Counted from the first letter of the stretch, positions 35,874-48,479 are shown. The stretch: 64,000 nucleotides of DNA from Physcomitrium patens (GCF_000002425.4 NC_037270.1:13799259-13863258); one strand, 5' to 3'. Made by a program: numbers and translations. Notes: generated from the letters alone by a model not told the origin.

Positions 35874-37294
35874 TATATACATATATTTAAAGAAATTAAA
35901 TATTTATATGATGAGATTAATCATCTATAAGTATTGAAAATAGGAAGCACTACCAAGTGAAAGAGTAGCTGTAGGATTGTAAAAATTAAAATAGACCAGA
36001 TTAAGAACAGCTTTACCATAGTTTTTCAAACATCTAGGTAATAGAGTCTAATTAAAATTACCAAAAAAAATCAAATAAGAAAGTAAAGTAGCTAGAATTA
36101 TATTTTATTGTGAATTATTATATTAAATGGAAAAAAGGTATTTAATTAAAAATAATAGGTGGTGTGGTTTTTGTTTTATTCTTTTTTTAGATATATAGAT
36201 GAATTCTAAATGATTATAGAAGCAATACTACTTATTAAAGCTTTAATATAAAATAAAAAGAAAAGCATTTGATTTACAGATTTTTAATCTAAAAAATAAT
36301 TTGATTTAAGAAGCTATTATATCAAATATAATTAAATCAAGTATATGTACTAAAATTTGAAATCTAAAAATATAATTCAATTGGTTTTTTTTAGTCATTT
36401 AGGATTTTAAATAGCTTAAGTCAATTAAAAAAATATTTTAGAGTTATTTATAAGTATTTATATACATTAAGGGAATTTTTTGATATTTACTATCAGATAT
36501 AAGAAACTTTTTAATAAGTAATAAATAAAAAGATATTAGTCTTCTAATTCTCTAGCCTCTCAATTGTTGACATTAGAAGTGGTTGTCTTTCAAAATACTT
36601 TATTAAATATCTATTCAAAGTATTTTTAGTTTTTTAATATTATTTCCTTTTACATTGAATTTTACTCTGAATTTTTTAAAATTCAATTTTATTGTTAGAA
36701 TCCTAAGCATTTAACTTTTGTTGAATTTAGAGCTAAAAAAAATCTTTTCAATTATTTAAATAATTTTTTTTTCTTATTTACTTTTTTAATTTATAATGTC
36801 TATCTTCTGATTATGTTTTTTCTACTAATCTAATTTGATTGGTTTTAAAACTTTATTAACATTAAAAAATATATAAATTCTATTGCAATTTGGAGCTAGA
36901 AATAAAAATTTGGTTATTATTTAAGTAAAAATCTTTTTGTCTTATAAAATAATTTAGATATATTTTTATAAAGACCTTTTTTAATTTTTAAATATGTTTT
37001 ATATAAAATTAAAAGTATCAAAGTACTTTAAAGTTAATATTTTAACTAGCAATGATTAATCAAATAAATGACATAGATGTCAAAGATATTATCTTGGTAA
37101 ATTTTTGAAAAAATAATATTTTTTTCTTTAAAAATAAAAATAAAATAAAATAGGAAAAATTGAAAGATTTAAATACAAAATTCTATTTGACAATAAAAAA
37201 TAAACTAAAAAATCTCTAATTAAGATCTTTGCATAAAAAATATTTATATATCTAAGAATTGTCATAGTCTTGGATTCATATATATATATTAGCT
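34836..37294. other. Very AT-rich DNA, no gene seen
   Basis: No domain on either strand. Contains an (AT)n-(AC)n microsatellite at 35,831-35,872. It probably represents old, heavily decayed element sequence between the copia element and repeat L copy 3. Confidence 0.5.
35831..35872. repeat. (AT)15(AC)6 compound microsatellite
   Basis: Fifteen AT units followed directly by six AC units. Confidence 0.95.
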
Positions 37295-38208
37295 AAGAAA
37301 AGATTTTTGGCCAAATTTTGGCATGGCTTTGCCCTTCACTAAAAGAGGAGAGAGAGAGAGCTTGGAAAACCAAGCCTCTCTTACACAATTTATTCGAGGG
37401 TCGTAGAAAGGTGGCTGCATCTCCACCCTTGATTTTTAACATTCCTAATCTAGATCTATGGCCTTCATTCACCCAAAAGCTAATTTCGTTATTAAGGCTT
37501 ATGGCTATTGTAAGTAGTCAAAAAAGTAATTTTTGGTAAATCTAACTTTTCTATTGTGTTCAAAACACCTTTTTATGCTATGATTGACTACTCACATGTC
37601 TCCATCTATGTTTATTTGTAATTTTTATGAAAAAATTTACCTCTAAAGATTTTAGCAATTATTGTAAAATCCTTCAAAAAATGAAAATTTCATTGCTCCA
37701 CTTGTATGTTGGAGGAGAAGGTGCTGATCTTATTTTCTTCACTCCACGGTGTGAATCCAATGCCGCCATTGCATTTGAAAGCCTCCATTAATTGAAAAAA
37801 ACTACTTTGCCGCTTGGATTTGTTGAAGTTGAAGAAAAAGCTTCAAAACTGTCATGCTAAATTTCACTAAATCTTTTAGAAAGTTCTAATTCTAATTCAT
37901 TCTAAATCATATGAGATGATTTTAGGTGAACTCATAGATTCTCAATTAACCCTTATAACAATGACTAACAACTTCTAAAATATTAAAATTAACCAAATTA
38001 CTATTCTAATTTTCTAATCCTTATCATTTTGGTCTTATTTAATCTAATTCAAAGAATCAAGCTAGGATTTATACTATCAAAGGTTAAAATCCTAAAAATA
38101 TAATAAAACCAAATTCTACTTATATAAATCCTAATTTAACATGCTCAATTATCATAAAATAAGACAAAAAATAAAAAATAAAATTTTGAAGCATAAATGA
38201 AAGCTCAC
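37295..38208 (+). repeat. Repeat family L, copy 3 (5' truncated)
   Basis: Matches about 1,595-2,498 from TTTTTGGCCAAATTTT through the hairpin (37,351-37,382), CTAATCTAGATCTA, and the ATTCTACTTATATAAATCC segment near its end (about 38,113). The left third seen in copies 1 and 2 is missing. It ends directly at TE-D gag sequence that lacks its N-terminal part, so L either is the 5' LTR of a deleted TE-D or a separate insertion. Confidence 0.7.
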
Positions 38209-38510
38209 AATATTAGTAGATTAAAAAGAATGAAACTAATAAAGAAGACGAGGTAGGAGAATTAGCTAACAAGAAGAAGGTTTGAAGTAATAAAAACACT
38301 GCTAAAAAAAATGGACTAATAAGCAACATAAGGCAAAAGCAAGAAGCAAGGCTTTTTACTTTACATCTAAGACCTAATGTTGTACTTCTAAAAGAGAAGT
38401 GGGAGGAAAGTATGAATAATAGCAAGGACAAAGAAAAGAAAGACAAGACCAAGAGAAAGGATAAGGTACTAGCTTATAAATTTTAATCTGATATTGAATC
38501 CTCAATTGAT

Positions 38511-39095
38511 ATGAAGGGCATCTTAGAAGAGAAGGTTTTAGATGCTAAGATTAAATTTACTTTAAAAAAAGTTCTTGATATTGCAAAGAAAGACTTTTAT
38601 GAGTTCATCATTGATGTTATTAAGAAAAAAAGGCAAATGATAGCTAAAATAGTAATATCAAGAACACTAGAAAGAAGAGATTATATAAGTATTTGTGTTA
38701 ATATGTAATAATGTAGACAATGGTGACTAAAGCAAAAAGCATAGAGTCATTTATAATAAGATTGAAAATACAAAAGTCAAAGTTATAGACGAAGTTTTGT
38801 ATGATGGTATAAAAGATGAAGTATTATAAATGTTTTTATGTAATAGGATAGTAAACATTAAGGTAGAAGCAAACACTAGTAAGAATCAAAAAGAATGAGT
38901 TACAAAAGAAGCCAAACTATCTCAATGTGTGACTAATAAGTTATAGAGGAGTAATAGTAAAGCTTTGATAACTTATATTCAGCTATTATGGATAAGAGCT
39001 ATTACAAAGACATGTGTAAAGATTAGAGGCCTTCAAGAGCCAATCTTAGCATTGATAGATCATGACTCTAAAATCAACATCTTATTTAAAAAGAT

Positions 39096-39133
<38 letters not shown>

Positions 39134-39259
39134 ATTGATATCAATTATAGATGGGTATTGAAATCTATCAATAATGAAAGAGGTAGCCTTTATGGAGCAT
39201 GTTCAGTAGACGGCATCAAAATTGGTGATGGGAATGTAGAACACAATTTTTTTGTATAA
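38511..39259 (+). pseudogene. TE-D gag C-terminus and protease
   Basis: Gag residues ILEEKVLDAKIKFTLKKVL and IIDVIKKKRQM match the same stretch of the reversed fragment at 43,795-43,559. The protease reads LALIDHDSKINI (active-site D-H-D instead of D-H-G), then KKWPIDINYRWVL and GDGNVEHNFFV. A 28-base A run (39,100-39,127) lies inside the protease where the relatives encode a KxKWP stretch; it probably expanded by slippage. Stops occur between the two domains. Confidence 0.75.
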
Positions 39260-39756
39260 AATCAAAGAAGGTATCAAATTATTTCAAGGCGGCCATATAT
39301 CATTGCAACAAAGATAGAGTCCAATATATTGGATGATAGCTCATACTATATCAAGTTTCATAGATATGATGGCAAGAGATCAATCCAATTTTTCATAGTA
39401 AGGCTAGATTATGAGAGATATAAAGATCAACTTGAAGAAATTCCTACAGATTATGAGTATGATGATTTTTTAGATTTTTAGATTACATGCATGGAGCATG
39501 AGGTGCTATTGGTGCAAAGAAATCATCTACTATTACATACTCTAATATACAAAGGAATGGTTGTAAGATTTGGAATTTTATAAATGATGGATTTGTAAGT
39601 TTTTAAAAGATTAAAGATTTGAATATTATATATAAAAGATTAATTAAGATGATTAAAAAAAAATTAAAAGTTAGTGTAATTTTAGACAATGAATTTATTT
39701 TTAAAATTATTAAAGAAGAAAGATTTTAAAATGATGTTTTATAAGTTTTAGAGACT

Positions 39757-40158
39757 TTGAAAGAAAAAGATATTGCATCTATTGACATGATGGTAGAAAC
39801 TTATTTTAGAGGATTGTATAAAGAAATATTTAAGATAGCTACTCATGTAAGGTTGATTGGAAGTTATGAAGAGTCTAGACTTAGAGAGATAAGAAGAATT
39901 GATTATAATTTCACAAAGAAGACACTACTTAAATTAAAGATTGAAGGGGGTGATTTTTTAAAAGAACCTAAAAAGAAAAAATTCCAAGAAATGATCTCCA
40001 AACATAATAAGGCCTTTGCTTCTTCATCAAATGAAATTGGATGTATTAATCTAAAATTTATTGTACCAATAGTTATTTTTACTATTTCAAATATACCTTG
40101 GAATTTGAAGCCAATTTACGTGCCAAAAGCTTTACTACCTAAATTAATGAGTTTTATA

Positions 40159-40224
<66 letters not shown>

Positions 40225-40877
40225 TTAAACTATCTATGGCTCTATACTTTAACTAATAGTTCATAGTACCAAAGAAGTATAGAATTTTGAGATTCATTCA
40301 AGATACATAACCAATCAATAAGGTAACAATTAAAAACAATGGATTGAGATTGATTATAGATGGGATTGTTGAGGCTTTTGTAATATATGTTATTTATTCT
40401 ATTAGAGATCTTTATTCTGCTTATAATCAATTTCAACTTGCATCAAAAATTAGAAATTTGATAACCATTAAGACTCCATTGGGACTTATGAGGATGTGTA
40501 TTTTGCATCAAGGTTCTAATAATTCAATAGCTCATATATAGAATGCGATGAATCAAATCCTAAGGAATTTTGTACCTAAGAAGATTATTCTTTTTGTGGA
40601 TGATATATCTATTATAGATTGGAAAGAAGAGGTTAATGACTTGACATTGGATGCGGATAGATGTAAAAGATTTGTGAAGAATCACATCAAAGATATAAAA
40701 AAGATTTTAAAGAAACTTGAAGAGATAGATCTAACCTTCTCTATTACTAAGTCTAAATTTAAAATTGATGAAATTATAATACTTGAATACTTATATGAGA
40801 GATATGATAGAAAATCTAATCCTAATAAGATTGATGTTATTGCTAGAATAAAGCATATAGTAGTTTTACTAAAATAA
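39757..40877 (+). pseudogene. TE-D reverse transcriptase
   Basis: Upstream region FASSSNEIGC and IPWNLKPI lead into the RT. A 63-base AT microsatellite (40,161-40,223) is embedded in frame. Then come the NNGLRLIIDGIVEA and LYSAYNQFQL segments and the catalytic VDD (40,596-40,604) in LFVDDISI. The thumb part has LTFSITKSKFKIDEIIILEYL. RT identity is firm from these motifs; stops and the microsatellite make it inactive. Confidence 0.8.
40161..40223. repeat. (AT)n microsatellite inside the TE-D RT
   Basis: Sixty-three bases of AT repeat that, by chance of composition, encode alternating Ile and Tyr and keep the frame open. Confidence 0.95.
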
Positions 40878-41795
40878 AGAGGTTTTTGAAAGCCTGTGTC
40901 TTTTATCAGATTTAGGTTCCTCATTTTATTTACGTAGGTAAATTATTATATAATTTCTTTTAAAAAAACTAATTTTAGATGGAAGCAAAAATAAGAACTA
41001 GCCATAGATAGTCTAAAAGAGATTTTGAAGTCACCACTAGTCTTAAGGCAAGTAAACTATATTTATGGGAGACTAGTTATTGTTATTATTGATACAAGTC
41101 TTATTACTATTGGATGGGCTATTAGTCAAGATGATATAAAAAATAAAAGCTTTACCATTAGGTTTGGAGCAAAAAAAATATAAATAGATAGAGAGCATAT
41201 TTTTAAATAAAGAAGAAACTTTTAAGAGCACTTATAGCTATAAAAGTAGATTTTTAAAAAAAAAATTAAAGCCAATGTGGTACTAGAGATTAATTGCTTA
41301 TTATTATTGAATGTCATCACTAACTATTTTATTTTTGATATTGCCATACTAAGGTAGATAGCTTACATTAAATCACTCAATCTTATATTAGCATACATCT
41401 CTAATAAGAAGAATTTTGTAGTAGATATGTTATTCAAAGCCAAATATATTTATAAAAAAGAAATGGAGATACAAAAGATTGGTGAAGATAATAAAGATGA
41501 AAACTATGGCTATGTATTAGGTATTAATAGAATAAAAATAAGTAGTAAAAATAAGACTTTTAGAAAAGATCTTTATGAAAGCAAGTTAAGAAACATAAGC
41601 ATTTATTTGGGTACCATGAAGAAATGAAAAGGCCCATCAAACAAGACCTTCAAAGACATCACACACCAATCTTATAACTACACTTTGAGAAATGGTTCTT
41701 TTTAGAAGAGACTAAAGAAGAAAGATGAAGTACCATTGAAAATGGTAGATGATGTAAAAACCAAAAATTAAGTTTTCAAAGAGTTTCATGATACA

Positions 41796-42408
41796 TGTAG
41801 AATAGGCAAATAAACTTTGTGGTAAGTTACTACTTGGTTATTGATAACCTTGAGAATTAGACTGATGGTTAGGCAGTTTAGTTGGTAACAGTAGGTTGTT
41901 AGTAGAATAAATGGTTAAGAATTCAAAGGATCATAACCTTTGGAATCCGCTGGCCAACACATCATCTTTTTGGTAGGATAAAGAGGTTGAAAAAAGAAAA
42001 ATTGGAGCCAGATTGCAAGAATCATAAGTCAAGAGCCAGACTGTGAGAGTCGTAAGTTGAAATATTAAATTCTATGTGATGAATTGAGAAATTGAATATA
42101 ATAGATAACTTGGAGATCAGTAATTAAATATATATAAACTGCAAAGAGAGTAAGTGGGAGATGAACGGATAAGAATATGGAAGTATTGTTGAATTGATAG
42201 TCATAGAAAGGATTATGGGTTGAATTAAGATGGAAGTAGTAAGCTTTGGTGTTTTGTAGTTTGATAATTGATTTCAAATAGCCAGAGTGTAGTCAATTGT
42301 GACATTAATAGACCCAATTTATATAACCAATCTTTCCCCGTGTTCGAACCCACTTCTATTAGTTCAATTACTTTGGTATATTGAAGCTTAAACACAACGA
42401 GAACAACA
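41796..42408 (+). repeat. TE-A 5' LTR
   Basis: 613 bp, TGTAGAATAGG to GAACAACA. About 25 bp longer than the 3' LTR because of small indels. Shared landmarks include CGTGTTCGAACC near the end. Related to the solo LTR at 11,920-12,648. Confidence 0.9.
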
Positions 42409-42411
42409 TTT

Positions 42412-42429
42412 TGGCACCGCTGCCAGGAA
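42412..42429 (+). other. TE-A primer-binding site, tRNA-Asp type
   Basis: TGGCACCGCTGCCAGGAA begins three bases after the LTR. From memory, the complement of a plant tRNA-Asp 3' end reads TGGCGCCGTTGCCGGGGA. The site matches at 14 of 18 positions, and three of the four differences are G to A. The use of this tRNA is common among plant Ty3/gypsy elements. Confidence 0.7.
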
Positions 42430-42619
42430 AATGATAACAATATGAAATGTTAGAAATTGATTGTATGGGAGATGGAATTATATGTTAAATGAGAACGTGA
42501 CAAGAACCAGTTTGAGGGTTACAAATATGTAAGTTATAATTCAAGGCAGTATTGATTTTGTAAAGGAAAATGAAAGTTTATGAGTGATAATTATAAAAGA
42601 GAGGATTATCACAGAATTA

Positions 42620-43087
42620 ATCGACAAGCAAAAAAAAGATAAGAGTAATTATTCATAAGAAATCTCCTACGGGATATCATTACCTACTTTTAGTCGTTGG
42701 CCGGGCTCTAATCCCGATCATCATATATCTCAATTCTTGATAGCCTGCATGACTAATAATGGTAGAACTGAAGACATTTAGTTGAGATGGTTGCCATCAA
42801 CTTTAAAAGATACAGCTTTTGAATGGTATATTCAGCAACTAGTGGGTAGATTTCTCAATTAGGAGGCCTTGAGGAATACCTTCCTAATCCATTTTAGACC
42901 AATTGAATTTGAAGATCGGCTTCGAGAAAGTTTTATGAATAGTAGGATGTTTGCGAGGGAATCATTGGAGTCCTATTATAGCCGGATCGTAGATATACTT
43001 TATAAATGGTCAAATAATAAAATGCTAGATGTATTTATATTATCAATATTAATCAATGGTTTGCATCCATTAGAATTAAAAATGTTA
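42620..43087 (+). pseudogene. TE-A gag N-terminal part (truncated)
   Basis: Reads a retrotransposon gag core: LPSTLKDTAFEWYIQQL, RNTFLIHF, RESFMNSRMFARESLESYYSRI and ILSILINGLHPLELKM. The frame 42,869-43,099 is open for 76 codons; upstream stops are at 42,778 and 42,859. Similarity ends at about 43,088, where the reversed fragment begins. The zinc knuckle and protease of TE-A are missing. Confidence 0.8.
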
Positions 43088-45258
43088 AGGTTGTCCTAAA
43101 ATCAACGGATAAAAAGTTGTATCTTGAACAAAGAAATGTTGCTCCGTCGCAACATCTCCAATCCGAATTTTGACATCTAGACAAGCTCTATATAATTCGC
43201 CCCGTGTGTTATTAGCTGCTCGTATTGCCCATCCATGCTCCATATCAATTGGCCATTTTTGCTTCTTATAAAGATCTTTAGACATAAGATTTATTTCAGA
43301 ACCATGGTCGACTAAAGCAACAATTGGTTCTTCTATATCTCCTACTTTCACCAATACCTCAGTAGTTACCCTTGTCCAATCCTTTCGAGTATAATGGCTC
43401 AAAGTTTCCATTTCCTTATCACTATAATCTTCGAAATGTACTCCTTGATTATACCCATTCTTTTCATTTGTTGGTTGCTTGTAACCAATATCAACCTCTT
43501 CTTCATCTTTATATATTCTTGCATCAATAGCATGACTCATTCTAGTTTTTCCCATTAATTACCTCTTTCGCTTAATGCTGTCAATGATAACATCATGAAA
43601 CTCCTTCTTTGCAATTTCCAAAACTTCTTTCAATGTGAATTCCACCTTAGCATTTAATATACGTTCTTCCAACACCCTTTTCAAATTTGTTGCCGCTTCA
43701 ATGTCAGAAAGTAGCTTATAAGCAATTGATTTGCCCTTATCTTTTGTCTCCGTTGTTTTTTCTTCCAATGATACTAAGGTATGATTTACAAGCAATTCTT
43801 GTGAAGCTGCCTCCCGAGCCTTGTCTCCTCAAGTTTGCCTCTTAGAAGAATTTCCTTCTCTCGTGTCATCAAAATTTCCTCGTCTCTTTTCTTCCATCAA
43901 AGCTTCATGTTGGCTCTTAGCAATATATGCATGAACTGAAAGAGACTCAACAGGATCCTCCCAACCTGTTGCACCTTGTATTATAGCTGCAGTCCTCAAT
44001 AACGCTTCTTGAGGTAATTTCCCTTCTTGCATTGTAGAAATGACAAAGCCCAAAACTCACTAGTTTTTGTACTTCCACCAAGGTCATCATCTACTCTAGC
44101 ACCATAACTTGCACTTTCTCGTGCTCTTGTTTCATGCTCTTTTAAGTAATCTTAAACCAATGCTCTCATTCCTCCCTTGCCAAAATTGATTTGAAGAAGA
44201 TCCTCCCTATCTTTTAATGCTATCTTCCCATCTTTCTAGCAAATAATTCCTTGCCATATCATATTATTAAATTCATTGCAATCTTTTCTAGTGTGTGAAG
44301 CATCATCACACCAAATGCATCTTTGTACATATCCTTATTTTGAAACATTCTTCGAATTGTTTGTAGAAGTATTCTCTTCAAGACTTGCCAATTTGATTTG
44401 AAGATCTGGCATTCCTCGTATAATTTCTTCCATCCTCATATCTACTTTCTTTGATAAGGATGTCAAAGGTTGAACTGTAGGCATTGTTGGTGGTGTTGTA
44501 CGTACTAAAGTTTTGGGTGCTTGTACTGTTTTCGGAATATTGCTCCTATCCTTCCTCCTTTCTCTTTTTGTAAGCAACCCCACCGCATCTTCAACGTTCT
44601 TCTACTTTGTTGTCAATCCTTCATCTTCTTCTTTGTCTTCAAGAAGGAGTTCTAATTTCTCTTACAATTCTCCATCAACAGCTTGAAGAAATAGATCAAC
44701 TTTGTTCAGCTCCAATATCAATTTTTCTACCTTCTATAATTGAGAGTACTGCCTCTCAAATTCCCTTAGTAGCTCTGTTGCTTGTAAATTCTTATTAGGC
44801 CGTTCAATCCATTCCAGAAACAGCTTCTTAGTAACGCGATCGGCATCTTCCAAGAAATATTTGTCTTTCAATGCATGTGAAAAAACCTCCCATGAATTCC
44901 CATAACGATCCGTAATCGATGTAATATGGTCTCTTATCTCTGGTATCGTGGCAAGTCCAAATAATTCAACCATTTTCTTCTCAGAAATCCGATTTAATTC
45001 TATTTCACGAACATAACATCTTAAATACCTTGAAATATTCCTTCCATCAAATTGATCAATTTTATTGACCACTGCTTGTAATGCTTTGGTTGCCAAAGCT
45101 TCCTTTCGATCATTGCTTTGCTGTTGCTGCAATGATAATGAGAAGGCTTGAAACATACTAGCTATAGATGAATCCATGTGCATACCTTGTCCTTTAGAAG
45201 AACCCTCACCAGAAACTCCTTCCAAAGATCCTTCAAAATTTTTATTTTCGTTCTCCAT
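43085..45258 (-). pseudogene. Reversed gag-protease of a TE-D/E-type element inside TE-A
   Basis: On the minus strand from about 45,258: an acidic N-terminus (MENENK), a gag core (QFDGRNISRYLRCYVREIEL, FLEWIERPNKNLQATELL), a coiled, charged stretch, an intact zinc knuckle CIWCDDASHTRKDC (C-x2-C-x4-H-x4-C, 44,278-44,319), SLSVHAYIAKSQ, VLEERILNAKVEF, and a protease with ALVDHGSEINLMS and KKQKWPID. It ends at PLILGQP with a stop at the junction with TE-A gag. Only a few stops and shifts interrupt it, so it is younger than TE-D and TE-E. The protease active site is D-H-G, not D-[ST]-G. RT and integrase are absent. Confidence 0.85.
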
Positions 45259-46500
45259 AAAAATAAAAATAAAATCAAACAAAATCCAATACCTTCCACC
45301 TCAAGCTTTCACGTCGGGTTTATCACTTGTATCGTATTACGTGCTTTCCTGCTCGAGAACACGCCGGGCGTCTAGCTGTAGAAGGTAGTATGGAGATTCG
45401 CTAATATTCAAGCAGTCTATCAGTTTTTGACTGTTGGAATATAAACGATTACAAGAATATACCATAAATCTATATGGATGTCCTTTGACTACTCGTCGAA
45501 GTCCTTTTTGTTCCAGCCGGTAGGTCTCTAGACGTTACAGAGAACCCCAAATAACCCAATCTGCTAATCTTCGATATCGCTTTATACTCACGACCTTGTA
45601 TCCACTGACTGTCTTGTTAGATTAACCCAAAAATTTTCATTCACTCCGCATACTCAATCTTATAGATACTTTTTTAATTCTTTAATCATAGACGTAACTT
45701 CGATTTCACAAAACAATCAAGAGTAATCACACCCACTTCAAAAAAATCCCGATTCACTAGTACAACACTAACTTCAACAACGATTGCCTTAGTCTTCCCA
45801 AAATCCTATGAAGAAAATAAAATCCCAAATCTCTGTCTTTTTTTTCCCTCTCCGAAGCATGAAGCTAGCTCTCCGACCTTTTTAAAATCCTTATTCTCTC
45901 TCCTTCATTTCTTAACCTATCATCCCCTTTAACCCTAATTCTCCCCTCTTTCAAATCCTAGCCTCTGAACTTCTTCAATCTTCTGTCTTGGATCCAAAAT
46001 TGGCTCCACTGTCAGAGCTCTCTCCTTCATTTTTACCTTTAAGAGATCTTTTTACCGAAAGGACGTTGCCGGAGCGGCACAAAGGATGGAACAGCCTGAA
46101 ACGGAATCGGAGCCCCGTAATCGAGACCACATTGAGTCGCCCGACCAATTCAGGTCTCATATTGGGTAAGAGGCCCGTAGTAAGACCTAGATGTTCCCGC
46201 AATTGGACCGCATTGGATTGCGCAACTAAGTCAGGTCTCATATTGAAAAAGAGGCCCGTAATAGGACTTGGATTGGATGTCTTGAAATTGGATCCAATTG
46301 GCTCTTCGAACCAGGCTCACCGTCATTGAATTGGTCCTTTTTCTTTCTGTTGACTCCCGTTATTAGAATCGAACGAAGCATTCCGGCTGATTGTAATGGG
46401 GTGACTGAACCTGGCCTCTCAGTATTTGCATTGGAATTAGTCGTTGCTCCCAATATTCGAGATAACTGAACATTAATAAAAGTCTCCTTTCTTTATATTT
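45259..46500 (-). repeat. Leader and LTR-like sequence of the reversed fragment
   Basis: The 45,290-45,390 stretch matches 56,460-56,580, the leader of TE-E gag, and shows they are relatives. Beyond that the two diverge. The block is GC-richer than its surroundings and rich in CpG. It contains a two-unit 81-bp tandem repeat (46,110-46,262; CAGGTCTCATATTG at 46,151 and 46,232). No second copy exists in the window, so the LTR assignment is unproven. The junction with TE-A pol lies near 46,500. Confidence 0.5.
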
Positions 46501-46519
46501 TCATGGTATACTCCTGTTT

Positions 46520-48340
46520 CAATACGACAACGGAGAAATTCAAGTTGCCAGTTCAGAATTCACGTCAAATTATGAAGATGAGTCTATAGAAGAAGAAATT
46601 GGTGCACCTGATCCAATTTATGTTGATACAAGGTAAGTTGTTGAGCACACTAAAATGAACTACCAGTGCAGTGTGAAAGTACTTAGTTCCTCTAGATGTT
46701 ATTAATGATTTTCATCATATGATTGTATATTGGATGAATAGATAAGATGTTAATGATGTTAGTACTATAGAACTGGAGTTGGAAAGTTTTAATGTGTCGA
46801 ATTTTATGAAAGATTCTAAAATTGAGCAAAACATTATTCCAGAGACTCTTGAAATTCCACGATGTCAACCAATTAATTTAGGTATAGGGGAGGCTCCTCA
46901 AATCATTTAGATTTCCGACTGTATCAAAGGCAAGGAGAAAGAAATTTGGATGGATTACTTTTTAATGCATAAAACTACTTTCGCATGGTCATATGAGGAT
47001 TTGAAAGGAATTTGAGCTGAAGTTTGTGAGCATCAAATTATATAGGAGGAGAATGCTACAACAGTACACCAAAGACAACATCGACTTAATCCAAAATACT
47101 CACTTATGGTAAAAGAAGAACTGGATAAATTCTTAGAGGTTGGATTTATCTATCCAGTTTCTTTCAATGAATGGGTTTCACGAATTGTTATGGTACCAAA
47201 AAAGAATGAAAAAGTTTGTATCTGTTAAGATTTCTGTAAATTAAATGTGGCTACTAAGAAGGATTATTTTCCTTTACCATTCACGGATAGTATATTGGAT
47301 GCCGTCGCTGGACATGAATGTTATTCATTTCTTGCTGGATTCTTCGGTTATAATCAAGTTAAAATTACAAAAGAAGACCAGTTAAAAACTACTTTTATTA
47401 TGGATTGGAGGACCTTTGCCTATAAAATTATGCCGTTTAGGCTTTGTAATGCACCAGCTATATTTCAAAGGATAATGATGCAAGCGTTCCATGATTATCT
47501 ACAAATTTCAATGGAAATATTTTTAGATGATTTCTGTACATTTAGTACAAGAGCAAGGCATTTAGAATGTCCTGGTCAATGTTTGAATCAATGTGCCAAA
47601 TATGAAATTTCTTTAAATTCAAAAAAGTACCAATTTGGTGTGCCTTCTGGTAAACTGTTGGATCATATAGTTTCGATGGCAGGCATTGCTACAGATCCGG
47701 ATAAAATAAAGATTATAGTAGAATTAAAGCAACCAAACACTATTACGGGTGTTCAAGTATTTGTCAGCCATATCAGTTATTATGGGCGATTTATCTATCT
47801 ATTCAAAGTTATATGCCTTTTTTTGACAAATCTCTTGAAGAAACCATCAATCGATGGGATTAGTCCATTTTGGACAAAGGAATGTACAATTGCATTCGAA
47901 ACATTGAAACAAAAATTGATTTCAGCACCAATATTGGTGGCACCTTGTTGGACAAAACCATTCCAAGTTTATGTGGATGCATCTAATGTCACGATTGATT
48001 CTGTGCTAAGCTAGAAAGATGATTGAGATTTTGATCACCCTATTTATTATGCAAGTCGTCAATTGGTAGCAGCTGAAAGAAATTATACAACAATCAAAAG
48101 AGAAGCATCGGTGATGATTTATTCTGTACAAAAGTTTCGACATTATCTTCTTGGTTATAAATTTTTTTTCCATGTCGACCATGATGCTTGAAAATATATG
48201 ATTAGTAAACCTCAATTGAGTGGTCGTATTGCACGATGGATTCTACTCTTGCAAGAATTTGACTTTACTATTTAGGTAAGACCAAGAAAAACACATTCCA
48301 ATGCTGACCATTTATCTCGGTTATTCAATATATTGAGTAA
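46520..48340 (+). pseudogene. TE-A reverse transcriptase and RNase H
   Basis: A pre-RT linker (EDESIEEEIGAPDP) leads to RT: LDKFLEVGFIYPV, RIVMVPKKNEKVCI, LNVATKKDYFPLP, GFFGYNQVKI, MPFRLCNAPAIFQR and catalytic LDD in IFLDDF (Asp codons 47,526-47,531). The frame is open for 255 codons from 47,247. RNase H begins with VYVDASNVTIDSVL near 47,970, includes a Glu-bearing TIKREASVMIYSV segment and FFHVDHDA. It ends with HSNADHLSRL at about 48,325. Stops at 47,227, 48,012 and 48,189. Confidence 0.9.
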
Positions 48341-48479
48341 TGAATCCATTAATGATGCACTACCCTATGCGGAACTATTTGCAGTAGATTTAATTACTCC
48401 GGAGTATAGTGAAATAATTCAATACTTGACATTTCAAACCTTCCCACCCAATTTTAATGAAAAGCTTAAACGACATTGT

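Larger units (their letters stand above)
38209..41795 (+). mobile_element. TE-D: Ty3/gypsy element, left part (gag end to integrase start)
   Basis: The plus strand reads, in order, the gag C-terminal part (38,230-38,700), protease (about 39,000-39,260), RT (about 39,750-40,870), RNase H end (about 41,290-41,450) and the linker into integrase, stopping at EFHD-T at 41,795. TE-A is inserted exactly there. TE-D resumes at 52,410-52,426 and, after a second insertion, at 53,632. It belongs to the same group as TE-E and the reversed fragment inside TE-A, judging by gag (VLEERILNAK-like), protease (WPID) and RNase H end (DMLSRARY-like) segments. Many stops. Confidence 0.85.

Noticed and set aside
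45988-46329. Frames on both strands around 46,000-46,450
   Set aside because: They cover the tandemly duplicated leader/LTR of the reversed fragment, and the products resemble nothing known.
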